A stretch of 40,940 nt of DNA, from positions 1 through 40,940 of the IMG/VR virus record IMGVR_UViG_3300040770_000209; one strand, 5' to 3'. This DNA comes from a virus. Shown here piece by piece: positions 20,031 to 28,609 of the stretch. Within the stretch, counting starts at the first letter, position 1. Every line of letters starts with the position of its first letter. The translations under genes and the position numbers were made by a program. The notes beneath the pieces are model-generated. The model had not been told where the DNA came from. It made no database searches and was given only the letters and a program-made list of their open reading frames with translations.

Positions 20031-21437
20031 TTAATTCGAAATATAACTTACACTAGCTACCCAACGAGAATTAGCGGTTGTTGTTGGGTAAAATTGAACG
20101 GTTGCTGATGAAGTATTACCTTGAACAAACCCTGTACTATAAGGAGCTACACTACCAACGACAGAGCCAATATATTGGGTTCCCTCACCACTATTTATGT
20201 TAAATGGTATAGTAGCAGTCAAACTAGTATTAGTTGAAGCTGATATCGGTTGAACAAGAAAATCAAATTTTAGGGTAACTATATTACCAATTTTAGTCCA
20301 AGTACCTAATCTATCTGTTGATGAACTACTAACATTAGTACCATTCACAAGTATTGGTGTAAAAGTCCCAGATGTTATATTAGATACTGTACTAAATCCA
20401 GTTACGTTAAATGTTCCACCAGTATTATTTCTAAATGTTGCTGTTCCAGCTGTATAAGTTCCACCAGTTACTCTAATATCAGTTGGTAAATTTAAATAAG
20501 TTGTTGCTGATATTGTATTTGCACTTAAATCACCATATAATCTAGTGTTACCATATATTTGTAATTTATTAACAGTATCATCTACTCCACCAACTGATAA
20601 ATTACCAATATTAGAGATACTAGCTTGTTTAGTACTATTAGTGTAGAATGATAAACCACTAAAAATGTCTCGCTCAACAGCTACATCAGTAATGTTGAAA
20701 CCACCAAGACCCATTTCTAAACGCATGTTTGGGTATGAATTTAATCTAAACATAGGGTTTTCATCAGTTAATGAAGCAAACCCCTCAAAATGTGAACCAA
20801 TTTGAGTTTTAACAGATGCTACAATACCTTTTCTATCAATTTCAAAAACAGTTCTTTCATATGCAACATCATCACTATACATTATTCTAATTTCTGGGTC
20901 TCCATCTCCAGCTTGTATTATTCTACCAATTTGAAATATAGGATTTGTAGATATACCTGAACCTGTTTGTACACCTGAATTTTCCCCAGTGGTACTAAAG
21001 TCACGTTTAAATTTTTGGGCTACTTCTCCACCACCTTCAAGTAACATATTACCATCACCAATATGAAATAATTCACCAGGTATATTAACTGAACCTAAAC
21101 CGATATTCCCACCTGTTTGTGCAAAAGCGCTATCACCTAATGTATTACCACTAATGAAAAGTGGTAATCGATTAATAGTGCCTTGTGAAAAAGTATTACC
21201 AGTGCTAAAACCGCTTACATTAAATGTACCACCAGTATTATTTCTAAATAATGTAGTTCCATTTGAGTATGTTCCACCTGTAACAACTGTATCATTTGAC
21301 CCTGAAAAATAAGGCCCTAATGAGTTAACAAGAGTGTTAAATGTTGCTTGCGATGTAACCCCATCTGACACAATAGGTAAAATAGTTTGTTGATTGAATA
21401 AACCTTGAGGTAATTGAGTGATTTTACTATCAGCCAT
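20031..21437 (-). CDS. Tail-fibre/appendage-like structural protein
   Basis: A 468-residue protein on the minus strand, poor in Lys/Arg and rich in Gly, Thr, Ser and Asn, with no Cys. The start MADSKITQLPQGLFNQQTIL is the type seen in phage tail fibres and collar proteins of Bacteroidota phages. A repeat occurs twice: VTGGTYSNGTTLFRNNTGGT at about residue 53 and VTGGTYTAGTATFRNNTGGT at about 324, each followed by FNV(S/T)GFST. The C-terminal 130 residues look like a beta-sandwich receptor-binding or trimer tip. It is likely virion-exposed and host-binding. It is isolated from other structural genes, and no TAnnTTTG box precedes it, which may mean late expression by another mechanism. Confidence 0.65.
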   Translation of the reverse strand: MADSKITQLPQGLFNQQTILPIVSDGVTSQATFNTLVNSLGPYFSGSNDTVVTGGTYSNGTTLFRNNTGGTFNVSGFSTGNTFSQGTINRLPLFISGNTLGDSAFAQTGGNIGLGSVNIPGELFHIGDGNMLLEGGGEVAQKFKRDFSTTGENSGVQTGSGISTNPIFQIGRIIQAGDGDPEIRIMYSDDVAYERTVFEIDRKGIVASVKTQIGSHFEGFASLTDENPMFRLNSYPNMRLEMGLGGFNITDVAVERDIFSGLSFYTNSTKQASISNIGNLSVGGVDDTVNKLQIYGNTRLYGDLSANTISATTYLNLPTDIRVTGGTYTAGTATFRNNTGGTFNVTGFSTVSNITSGTFTPILVNGTNVSSSSTDRLGTWTKIGNIVTLKFDFLVQPISASTNTSLTATIPFNINSGEGTQYIGSVVGSVAPYSTGFVQGNTSSATVQFYPTTTANSRWVASVSYISN

Positions 21438-21557
21438 GATTATAGTTTAATTTTAATGTTGTTTTATGTTAGTTTTTAAAGTCCGTAATTAATAATTTAA
21501 ATCAGTTTATAAACTACACATGATTTACTATAAATATAATTAAAAAGTAAATAAAAC

Positions 21558-21587
21558 TTGTTAGTATTAAAAAATAGATTACCTTTG
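21558..21587 (+). promoter_or_regulatory. Bacteroidota-type promoter
   Basis: TTG 21558-21560 and TACCTTTG 21580-21587, before the Nudix gene. Confidence 0.7.
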
Positions 21588-21616
21588 TAATATGATAAAT
21601 TAATAAATAATTATAT

Positions 21617-22267
21617 ATGATAACAGCACAAGTAGTTTTAATAAATCCAGATGGTTTAGTATTAGGTGTTTCCAGAAAACATGACCATACTGATTTTGGG
21701 TTAATAGGTGGTAAAATGGACCCAGAAGATAATAATAACCCAATAAACACAGCAATTCGGGAGTGTAAAGAAGAAACTGGTTTAGATATCACTAATTTAA
21801 GGTTAGTTTTTGCGATACATAAAAATGGTAATATGGGTTTTACCTATTTAGCCGATTATACTGGTGAAATTAACCATGATGAACCACATGTTGTTGAATG
21901 GTTGCCATTTGAGGTATTAGTAAAAGGTAGTTTTGGGAAATATAATAAAATGGTTTCAGAATCACTTACTGATATGGGTATAAAATATATATTTGATATT
22001 GATATGGACCCACTTGTTGAAGAATTAGAAAAATTTATAAATTTAACCATTAGGAAGGGTTATATAAAACAGTTTATATTCGATGGAATATATCGAAATT
22101 TAAGTGGTTGGGGTAGTGATTTTAATATTACGTTAATTGATTGTAATGGTGATGATTTAGATAGTGAATGGGATGATTACGATGACGAATATGAAAATAA
22201 TATTATTTTAATTGGTAAAAAATACCATATTAATATTGGAATACCATCATACTATTATAAGAAATAA
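21617..22267 (+). CDS. Nudix hydrolase with C-terminal extension
   Basis: A 216-residue protein. The Nudix box is at residues 31-56: GGKMDPE then AIRECKEETGLDI, so the metal-binding REx2EE is complete, but the spacing between the first Glu and RE is three residues longer than the standard GX5EX7RE. The last 75 residues are an added domain rich in Asp and Tyr (about 145-216). Nudix enzymes cleave nucleoside diphosphates linked to another group, for example ADP-ribose, NADH or capped RNA. Its stop overlaps the NADAR gene start by one base, and a PARP is encoded at 31888, so an ADP-ribose substrate is attractive but inferred. Confidence 0.78.
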   Translation: MITAQVVLINPDGLVLGVSRKHDHTDFGLIGGKMDPEDNNNPINTAIRECKEETGLDITNLRLVFAIHKNGNMGFTYLADYTGEINHDEPHVVEWLPFEVLVKGSFGKYNKMVSESLTDMGIKYIFDIDMDPLVEELEKFINLTIRKGYIKQFIFDGIYRNLSGWGSDFNITLIDCNGDDLDSEWDDYDDEYENNIILIGKKYHINIGIPSYYYKK

Positions 22268-22749
22268 TGGACGTAATAAATTTCACTAAGAATAACTTAC
22301 CTTATGGTTGGTTAGGTAATATGTCACAATATCCAATAGATTTTGGTGGTGTTATATGGAAAACAACGGAAGCCTTATTTCAAGGGTTAAGGTTTAGGGA
22401 TAATGACATTAAAGAGTTAATAAGAAACGAAAAGTCACCAATGGGTGCTAAAGAGGTTATGAGGTCTAATTTTAAAGATATTATCGTTACACCCCATTCT
22501 AAGAAAGATATTTCAAATATGAAAATGTGTTTAGTATTTAAACTAATGCAACATCCAAAATTAATTGAGGAATTAATAAATACTGGTGATTTACTAATAG
22601 TTGAAGATGTTACAACTAGGGGTAATGTTGGTGGTAATCTATTTTGGGGTGCAATGTTAGTTAATAATGAATGGGTTGGTGAAAACACTTTAGGTAAAAT
22701 ATGGATGGATTTACGAAATGAGCACAAAAAAAATTGGAATTTAATATAA
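22267..22749 (+). CDS. NADAR (YbiA-like) domain protein
   Basis: A 160-residue protein covering one NADAR domain: YGWLGNMSQYPI at the start, WKTTEALFQGLRF (the TxExxxQxxRF signature, about residues 35-48), SPMGAKEV (about 57), MKMCLVFKLMQHP (about 84-96) and GNLFWGAMLV (about 124-133). NADAR proteins act as N-glycosidases in riboflavin metabolism, and some remove ADP-ribose from nucleic acid bases. Directly coupled to the Nudix gene. In a phage, an anti-toxin-like role against host ADP-ribosylation of DNA, or cooperation with the phage PARP, fits the context but is inference. Confidence 0.82.
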   Translation: MDVINFTKNNLPYGWLGNMSQYPIDFGGVIWKTTEALFQGLRFRDNDIKELIRNEKSPMGAKEVMRSNFKDIIVTPHSKKDISNMKMCLVFKLMQHPKLIEELINTGDLLIVEDVTTRGNVGGNLFWGAMLVNNEWVGENTLGKIWMDLRNEHKKNWNLI

Positions 22750-22756
22750 TTAGTTA

Positions 22757-22764
22757 TACCTTTG
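22757..22764 (+). promoter_or_regulatory. Bacteroidota -7 box (TACCTTTG)
   Basis: TACCTTTG 12 bases before ATG 22777; TTG at 22734-22736. Confidence 0.6.
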
Positions 22765-22776
22765 TAAAAAAATAGT

Positions 22777-23115
22777 ATGGAAAATATAGATAGAAGGTTT
22801 GAGTTAAGTAATAAATTTACTGAAATGGGTATGGCTTTGATAAAAGAAGGTAAAGAAGATGAAGACGTAATAATTAAATTTTCTGGGTCATTTTTGAATT
22901 TTTTATCTAATTTAATGTATGATGAGAAACAAATGATATTATTTTCAACTTTTTGTAATATGTTTTCAGCTAAAAAAATACTTGAAAATATGGAAGAAAC
23001 TCAACATGATTACATCGCTTTTTTAAAGGGTAAAAATGTTGGTGAAACTGATAGTGAATTTTTAAAACGATTAAATGATTTGAAAAACAATCAAGGTAAC
23101 AATGATATATTATAA
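22777..23115 (+). CDS. Hypothetical helical protein
   Basis: A 112-residue acidic protein (starts MENIDRRFELSNKFTEMG), predicted helical throughout with Met- and Phe-rich stretches. No family recognised. It has its own promoter box and ends two bases before the RNA ligase gene at 23118, so the pair should be co-expressed. Confidence 0.5.
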   Translation: MENIDRRFELSNKFTEMGMALIKEGKEDEDVIIKFSGSFLNFLSNLMYDEKQMILFSTFCNMFSAKKILENMEETQHDYIAFLKGKNVGETDSEFLKRLNDLKNNQGNNDIL

Positions 23116-23117
23116 TT

Positions 23118-24245
23118 ATGGAATTAAAAATAGTAGAATATTTAAAAAAAAATGGGTTAGAAAAAACAATTCGGGATTTTAAACTTAAAAGTAGGTTATA
23201 CGATAATAAAGTACTTTTAAAATATGACCAATTAGTGTCACCAACACTTATGGCATTACCAGAAATGCAAGAATGTCGTGGGTTAATCCTTGAGTTAGAT
23301 ACTTGGAAAGTTATGTCATTAGCGTTCAAGAAATTCTTCAATTCAGAAGAAGGAAATGCACATAAAATTGATTGGAATACCGCTAAAGTATTAGAGAAAT
23401 TAGATGGTTCACTTATACAAGTGTATTATGATGGGTTTGTGGATAAATGGTTTGCTGGTACTACTGGTACAGCTGAAGGTGAAGGTGAGGTAAATAATAA
23501 ATTAGGTACTACCTTTAATGATTTATTCTGGGATACTGTTAAAAGTAAATATGAATTAACTGAAGATAAATTAGATGTTACTAGGGTTTATATTTTTGAA
23601 CTTACTACACCGTATAATATTGTGGTTAAACCACATGGTGAATCTTCTGCGACTCTTTTGACTTGTAGAAACATATTCACGTTAAATGAGGTTAATTACG
23701 AAGCTTTATTTAGAATTGGTCTTGAGTTAAATGTGCCAGTAGTTAAAACATATGATTTAAACAAGGGTAATATGGGTGCCATTTTAAGGACATTTGAGGG
23801 TATGCCATGGTCAGAAGAAGGTTATGTGGTAGTTGATGATAACTTTAATAGGGTGAAGGTTAAAAACCCAGCATATGTGGCTGTACACCACTTAAAAGGT
23901 AAATCAGCTGAACATAATATATTAACAATTGTTAAAACTAATGAAATTGAAGAGTTTGCCACTACTTTCCCAGAAAGAAAAGAAGAACTATATAAATTAA
24001 AAGTTAATTATGATTTATTAAATGTTAAGTTAAATATGGTTTGGGACGAGTTAAAATTACATAAACCAAAGAATATACAACCATCAGAAAAGAAACGTTT
24101 TGCTGGTGTAGTATTTGAGATATGTAAAAAATATGAGATAAATAATTTTACTGGGTTATATTTTGGGTTAGCTGAAAATAAGATATCTAGCATTGATGAT
24201 TTTATGTTTAAATATGATGATAAATTATTATATAAACTTTTATAA
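23118..24245 (+). CDS. T4 RNA ligase 1-like (Rnl1 family) RNA ligase
   Basis: A 375-residue ATP-dependent RNA ligase. The nucleotidyl Lys is K94 in EKLDGSLIQVYY (motif I, KxDG). RGLILE (about 54) upstream matches the Rnl1-type N-terminal motif; later motifs are FELTTPYN (motif III), EGYVVVDD (motif IV) and VKVKNPAYV (motif V). The C-terminal 100 residues are helical as in T4 Rnl1, which recognises tRNA. T4 Rnl1 seals tRNAs cut at the anticodon by PrrC. With the kinase/cyclic phosphodiesterase at 18372 it forms a complete repair pathway. Followed by a strong terminator. Confidence 0.85.
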   Translation: MELKIVEYLKKNGLEKTIRDFKLKSRLYDNKVLLKYDQLVSPTLMALPEMQECRGLILELDTWKVMSLAFKKFFNSEEGNAHKIDWNTAKVLEKLDGSLIQVYYDGFVDKWFAGTTGTAEGEGEVNNKLGTTFNDLFWDTVKSKYELTEDKLDVTRVYIFELTTPYNIVVKPHGESSATLLTCRNIFTLNEVNYEALFRIGLELNVPVVKTYDLNKGNMGAILRTFEGMPWSEEGYVVVDDNFNRVKVKNPAYVAVHHLKGKSAEHNILTIVKTNEIEEFATTFPERKEELYKLKVNYDLLNVKLNMVWDELKLHKPKNIQPSEKKRFAGVVFEICKKYEINNFTGLYFGLAENKISSIDDFMFKYDDKLLYKLL

Positions 24246-24246
24246 A

Positions 24247-24279
24247 AAAATGACATAACTACTTGGTTATGTCATTTTT
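24247..24279 (+). terminator. Rho-independent terminator
   Basis: AAAATGACATAAC pairs with GTTATGTCATTTT across a 6-base loop. Confidence 0.88.
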
Positions 24280-24285
24280 GTTTAA

Positions 24286-24293
24286 TATATTTG
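24286..24293 (+). promoter_or_regulatory. Bacteroidota -7 box (TATATTTG)
   Basis: Placed 19 bases before ATG 24312; the -33 TTG falls in the loop of the preceding terminator. Confidence 0.65.
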
Positions 24294-24311
24294 CACTCTA
24301 AATAAAAAACT

Positions 24312-24503
24312 ATGGGAACAATTAAAGATTATGAGGTTAATATAGGTAAAGAATGTAAAAAAAAAGACAGACCATTTAAAAGTACCTTTAAGAAAAATAC
24401 AATTAAAGGTGTAATTAACCATCCACATTTAAATATACCAGCTTATGTATTCCATGAGGATGATAGTTATGTGGAATGTAGAAGAATAGAAATTTTAAAT
24501 TAA
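24312..24503 (+). CDS. Small conserved phage-type protein
   Basis: A 63-residue basic protein. The body CKKKDRPFKST then NTIKGVINHPHLNIPAYVFHEDDSYVECRRIEIL reads like a small SH3-type barrel that occurs in many large phages. Function unknown. First gene of the unit containing the HD hydrolase, with its own promoter at 24286. Confidence 0.55.
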   Translation: MGTIKDYEVNIGKECKKKDRPFKSTFKKNTIKGVINHPHLNIPAYVFHEDDSYVECRRIEILN

Positions 24504-24518
24504 AATTTTATTTTTGAC

Positions 24519-24995
24519 ATGGATGAAAAAATTATACGACCACAAGAATTAAGAGAAGGTGAGGAATGTGTTATCACACATTGGGTTAACCAACCGCAAT
24601 ATGTGGGCGATAAACTTAGAGTTGAAAACTGCCAATTTATTAGAACGACTAAAGATGGGCTTGATACAACTAGTGTTGATATGCGATACCCATCATATTG
24701 TAAATTAGTGTTATCTAGAAAAAAGGTTAAAATTTTAAAAATTAAAAATATGCGAGAAGAAATTAATGCAAAATGGGCAAATGAACAGGCTACTAAAGTT
24801 TTAGGTGAAAAAATAAATAATCAAATAAATACTTGTTTAAATAAAATAGAGGTAGCTGTTAAAGAAAATAAAATGAATTGTATCGTTTCTATTTATGCTG
24901 AAAGTTTAACGATGTCAGAATTGAGAAAACGTGGTTTTGTTCTTAGACAAGAAAATACACAAAAAGATGGTAGTTGGTTAACAATAAATTGGTAA
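24519..24995 (+). CDS. Hypothetical two-part protein
   Basis: A 158-residue protein. Residues 1-70 (IRPQELREGEECVITHWVNQPQYVGDKLRV) look like a beta-rich domain, 75-158 are helical and basic and end QKDGSWLTINW. No family recognised. It starts 15 bases after the previous gene and ends three bases before the HD hydrolase, so it shares that transcript. Confidence 0.5.
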   Translation: MDEKIIRPQELREGEECVITHWVNQPQYVGDKLRVENCQFIRTTKDGLDTTSVDMRYPSYCKLVLSRKKVKILKIKNMREEINAKWANEQATKVLGEKINNQINTCLNKIEVAVKENKMNCIVSIYAESLTMSELRKRGFVLRQENTQKDGSWLTINW

Positions 24996-24998
24996 GTT

Positions 24999-25916
24999 AT
25001 GAAAGAAGATTATAAAAAAATGAAAATATCACTAACATATTGGTTGTTAGGTAAGGGATATTACAATGCGTATAATGCGATGATTTTTGCTGAAAAATTA
25101 CATAATGGTCTTCGTAAAGATGGTGAGCATGAGTTTTCACATCAAATTTCACAAGCACTGTTAGCTAGAACGTTAATAGGTGATGTTATGTATAAAGAAG
25201 AGTTGTTTATGGTTATATTTTTACATGATGTGTGTGAGGATAAGGGCATTTCCTATGAAGAAATTGAAAAGTTATTTGGCGTTTTGGTTATGAACTCGGT
25301 TAAATTAATGACCAAAGTGTATCAAGGTGTTAAAACTCCAAATAATGAGTATTATGCTAAGATGATTGATTGTCCGATAACTAGTTTGGCAAAGGGTTTT
25401 GATAGAGTACATAATTTAATGAGTATGTTGGGTGGTTTCACAGTAGAAAAAAGAATTAGTTATGTGAATGAAACATTAGAGTACACCGTACCTATGTTAA
25501 AATTAGGTAGGCGTAATTTTCCAATGCAAGAATCGGTCTATGAAAATATAAAATTCATAATGACTAATCAAATAAAATTATATAACGCATTAAATAATGC
25601 TGAAACTGTAATTATTAGCTTGAAACTGGGAATTAATATAAGTGAAGAAACATATTTGGAAATGTGTAATTTAATTACACATTATAAAAATGTTCAATTA
25701 GGGATACATGAAGCTAATGATGATGATGGTGTTGAACCACCTTACATAAGAACAGCAACGGTTGATGTTCATTATACGTATAACCCAAAATTTGGTGACT
25801 ATAAGGAATGTGAATGTGGTCATGATTATCATCGTCATTTTGATGGGTATGATAATAATGAAGCTGTGGGTTGTAAGTATTGTGGTTGCTATGATTTTAA
25901 TGTAAAAACTGTTTAA
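24999..25916 (+). CDS. RelA/SpoT-type HD hydrolase with C-terminal zinc-ribbon-like tail
   Basis: A 305-residue protein. The HD-domain metal ligands are in SpoT order: H35 (FAEKLHNGLRKDGEHEFSHQ), H76-D77 with E80-D81 (FLHDVCED), and D135 with N139 (KGFDRVHNL). The AEKxHxGxxRKxG opening is the form seen in (p)ppGpp hydrolases such as SpoT and MESH1. No synthetase domain is present. Residues about 271-300 contain C-x-C, H-x3-H and C-x2-C-x-C groups likely to bind zinc. A phage would gain from removing the host alarmone during infection. The alarmone substrate is inferred from the motif spacing. Confidence 0.72.
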   Translation: MKEDYKKMKISLTYWLLGKGYYNAYNAMIFAEKLHNGLRKDGEHEFSHQISQALLARTLIGDVMYKEELFMVIFLHDVCEDKGISYEEIEKLFGVLVMNSVKLMTKVYQGVKTPNNEYYAKMIDCPITSLAKGFDRVHNLMSMLGGFTVEKRISYVNETLEYTVPMLKLGRRNFPMQESVYENIKFIMTNQIKLYNALNNAETVIISLKLGINISEETYLEMCNLITHYKNVQLGIHEANDDDGVEPPYIRTATVDVHYTYNPKFGDYKECECGHDYHRHFDGYDNNEAVGCKYCGCYDFNVKTV

Positions 25917-25917
25917 T

Positions 25918-26088
25918 ATGATGAATGAAAAAATTAAAAACGTTGGAATTGGTGTTGTTATATTGTTACTTTCATGGGTATTCATAACAAATATTATCCA
26001 GTCATTTTTATGTCCAAAAATGACACAAACAGAATTAGTTCTACATTTTTCTAAAACTATTTTATTAAATTGGTCGAAGTGTGAATAA
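25918..26088 (+). CDS. Small membrane protein of 56 residues
   Basis: Starts ATG 25918 (or 25921) overlapping nothing, one base after the previous stop. Residues 10-30 (VGIGVVILLLSWVFITNIIQSFL) are a membrane span, the rest is a short hydrophilic tail ending NWSKCE. No family recognised. Good fit with the spacing of the operon. Confidence 0.5.
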   Translation: MMNEKIKNVGIGVVILLLSWVFITNIIQSFLCPKMTQTELVLHFSKTILLNWSKCE

Positions 26089-26095
26089 TTTAACT

Positions 26096-26103
26096 TATAT
26101 TTG
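26096..26103 (+). promoter_or_regulatory. Bacteroidota -7 box (TATATTTG)
   Basis: Located 27 bases before ATG 26130. Confidence 0.6.
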
Positions 26104-26129
26104 CAGTCAACAAACGAAAAAAAATAATT

Positions 26130-26441
26130 ATGGCAGCTGAAATCATTGGAGAAGTATTAATTAGTGCCCTTGAATATATTGGCACCGATGGTGGTGATTC
26201 TAAGGATAAAAAAGGTTGTGGGTGTATGATTGTTATTATACTTCTGTTAATTATAGGTGGTTGGCTTTATTATGATATGACTTATACTAATCACGAACCA
26301 TTAAAGGGTATTATAAACAATAAATTACCAAATAATAAGGTATTGGTAAAGACTGTTAATGGTGAAGATGTTTATGTCATAACAAATGAATTATATTTAA
26401 ATAAAAAGTGTGGAGATTCAATAACTATAATAAACGATTAA
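26130..26441 (+). CDS. Single-span membrane protein
   Basis: A 103-residue protein: a 28-residue N-terminal part, a GCGC Cys-Gly motif just before a strong membrane span (MIVIILLLIIGGWLYYDM, about 33-50), and a soluble C-terminal part with a beta-rich stretch. No family recognised. The Cys residues at the membrane edge could be lipidated or bridged, which is speculation. Two bases separate it from the DNA ligase gene. Confidence 0.5.
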   Translation: MAAEIIGEVLISALEYIGTDGGDSKDKKGCGCMIVIILLLIIGGWLYYDMTYTNHEPLKGIINNKLPNNKVLVKTVNGEDVYVITNELYLNKKCGDSITIIND

Positions 26442-26443
26442 AT

Positions 26444-27847
26444 ATGAAAATTAAAGAAATTTTAGATGAAATCGCTAACATTAGCGGTAAAAACGATAAG
26501 GGTAAAGTATTAGCCAAATATAAGGATAATGAGTTACTTAAACGAGTAATTTATCTAGCACATTCACCTAGAATAAAATTCTACATAAAACAAATACCAG
26601 AATATGTTAAAGATGATTTTGAATTAAATATGCCGTTAGAGCAAGCATTAGTTACATTAGAAAACATATATTCTAGAAAAGTAACTGGTGGTGATGCAAC
26701 AGTTGTTTTACAAGCAATTTTAAATAGCGTATCACAAGATGATGCATATGTTATTGAACGTATTATCGATAAAAACCTTAAAATTGGTATGGACTCTGGG
26801 ATTAATAAAATAATTCCAAAGCTCATCGAGGAAACACCATATCAAGGGGCTAAATCATTTTCGGTTAAAGGTGCTATGAAATTATTCGAAAAGGGTAAAG
26901 CTGTAATGTCACAAGTTAAAGCTGATGGTACATATCGTAACGCTATTATCAGAGGTGGTGATGTTGAATTAATTTCAAGACAAGGGGAAGTATCAACACT
27001 TACTGGTGCTAAATTCTTAGTAGAATTAGGTCAGATGGAAGATTGTGTACTAAATGGTGAGTTAACAATAGATGGGTATAAGAGAACGATAGCTAATGGT
27101 ATGGTAAATTCTATTATGGATATTGTTGAAAAAGCTGAAGAAAGAGGTGAAGTTGAAACGGGTAAGAAAATCGCTGCGTTTGAAGATAAGCATGGTCCAA
27201 TGGCTGATGCATTAGATAAAATGAGGATTACTGTTTGGGATATGATTAGTGTTGATGAATACTTTGAGGGTAAATCAGTAACTGAATATCATATCAGATA
27301 TAATTCACTTAGAAAGATGGTTGAGAATAAAGCTTGTGTTCAAGTTCAAGTTGACCTTATTGAAACACGTTTCATTACAACCTACGAAGAAGCAATGGAC
27401 CACTTCTTAGATACTCAAAAAAGAGGTCTTGAAGGTACAATTATCAAAGCTGCTAATGCTGGTTGGAAGGATGGGAAACCAACATATCAAATCAAAATGA
27501 AACTTGAAATGGATATTGACCTTAGAATAGTTGGTTTTAATTATGGTTCAAAAGGTACTAAGAATGAGTCTGTAATTTCAGTATTACAACTAGAAAGTGA
27601 GTGTGGGTTATTGAAGACAGCACCTGGTGGGATGACTGAAGCTATGATGGCTGATATTACTAATAGACAAGAAGAATTAATGGGTACAGTTGTACAGATT
27701 AGATGTTGTGGTCTTTCAGAAACAGATAAAGGTTGGTCAACGCAACACCCATCAATTGAAGAATTAAGAACAGATAAAAATACTTGTGATACTTTAGAGT
27801 CTTGTATTGAGATTGAAGAAATGGCAAAAACATTAAAAATAAAATAA
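26444..27847 (+). CDS. ATP-dependent DNA ligase (T4 gp30-like)
   Basis: A 467-residue ligase starting at ATG 26444. The nucleotidyl Lys is K159 in SQVKADGTYRN (motif I, KxDG). Further motifs: NGELTIDG (motif III, about 210), GLEGTIIKA (motif IV) and YQIKMKLEMD (motif V). The N-terminal 150 residues are the helical DNA-binding part found in T4 ligase, including SRKVTGGDA. It seals nicks in phage DNA replication and repair. It is preceded by a membrane protein and followed one base later by another small membrane protein, with no obvious functional link. Confidence 0.88.
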   Translation: MKIKEILDEIANISGKNDKGKVLAKYKDNELLKRVIYLAHSPRIKFYIKQIPEYVKDDFELNMPLEQALVTLENIYSRKVTGGDATVVLQAILNSVSQDDAYVIERIIDKNLKIGMDSGINKIIPKLIEETPYQGAKSFSVKGAMKLFEKGKAVMSQVKADGTYRNAIIRGGDVELISRQGEVSTLTGAKFLVELGQMEDCVLNGELTIDGYKRTIANGMVNSIMDIVEKAEERGEVETGKKIAAFEDKHGPMADALDKMRITVWDMISVDEYFEGKSVTEYHIRYNSLRKMVENKACVQVQVDLIETRFITTYEEAMDHFLDTQKRGLEGTIIKAANAGWKDGKPTYQIKMKLEMDIDLRIVGFNYGSKGTKNESVISVLQLESECGLLKTAPGGMTEAMMADITNRQEELMGTVVQIRCCGLSETDKGWSTQHPSIEELRTDKNTCDTLESCIEIEEMAKTLKIK

Positions 27848-27848
27848 T

Positions 27849-28055
27849 ATGACTGTAATTTTTATAATATTAGGTGTAATACTTTGTTTAGTTGGTTTAG
27901 TAATCTTATTTTTTTTCTTAAGGTTGGTTTATTTCATTTATAAACTTAAACAAAAAAGTAAAGAATATATGAAAATTAATACTGAAAAATTATTTAAAGA
28001 ACATGTGAAAAATCTTAGTGATTTATACGTATTTAAAAATAACTTAAATAGGTAA
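27849..28055 (+). CDS. Small N-anchored membrane protein
   Basis: A 68-residue protein with residues 2-30 forming one long hydrophobic span (VIFIILGVILCLVGLVILFF) and a basic helical tail. No family recognised. It begins one base after the ligase stop. Confidence 0.5.
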   Translation: MTVIFIILGVILCLVGLVILFFFLRLVYFIYKLKQKSKEYMKINTEKLFKEHVKNLSDLYVFKNNLNR

Positions 28056-28084
28056 ACTACAATAACAATTAAATAAACAAAAAA

Positions 28085-28558
28085 ATGAAAAAAATAATAT
28101 TTTTATTCTTAACTTTAGTAAGCTTAAGTGTATTTTCGCAAACAGATTCAAAACAAGTTAAAACAAGTATGTACATTGGTGCGGGTTTATCAATGGCTAA
28201 TTCAAAGGGGCAAGCGTTTGACGTAACATCATATCCAAGTATTGAGTTTGGTATTACACGTAGTAATTTGTCTTATGGTCTTGTATTAGGTCGTGGTAAT
28301 TTAATAGGTTTAGCTCAATCTGGTGATGTATTATCTAATTACTTTTACGAAGTTAAAGTATCACCATCATTTCCTATAGGTATTGTTAATGCTAATATTA
28401 TTCTTGGTGTTGGTAGTTATTTTATTACTAGTAATGCAATGTTCATCGAATATGGTATTGGTGTCTCTAAATCATATGGTAATTTAACATATGGTGTATC
28501 CTATACGAATTGGGATGACATTAATTATATCACACCAAGCATATCTTACGGATTCTAA
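28085..28558 (+). CDS. Outer-membrane beta-barrel protein with signal peptide
   Basis: A 157-residue protein. Residues 1-19 (MKKIIFLFLTLVSLSVFSQ) are a typical Bacteroidota signal peptide, cut after FSQ. The mature part alternates hydrophobic residues and Gly/Ser turns in about eight strands and ends with SYGF, the C-terminal aromatic expected for Bam-inserted barrels. A phage-encoded outer-membrane protein may alter the cell surface to block superinfection or may be a moron taken from the host. Role inferred; localisation well supported. Confidence 0.7.
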   Translation: MKKIIFLFLTLVSLSVFSQTDSKQVKTSMYIGAGLSMANSKGQAFDVTSYPSIEFGITRSNLSYGLVLGRGNLIGLAQSGDVLSNYFYEVKVSPSFPIGIVNANIILGVGSYFITSNAMFIEYGIGVSKSYGNLTYGVSYTNWDDINYITPSISYGF

Positions 28559-28566
28559 TTAAACAA

Positions 28567-28583
28567 TTAACCATTGTGGTTAA
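28567..28583 (+). terminator. Weak hairpin after the barrel gene
   Basis: TTAACCA-TTG-TGGTTAA without a T-run; may attenuate or protect the 3' end. Confidence 0.4.
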
Positions 28584-28609
28584 GTAAAAATATAAATAAA
28601 TAAATAATT

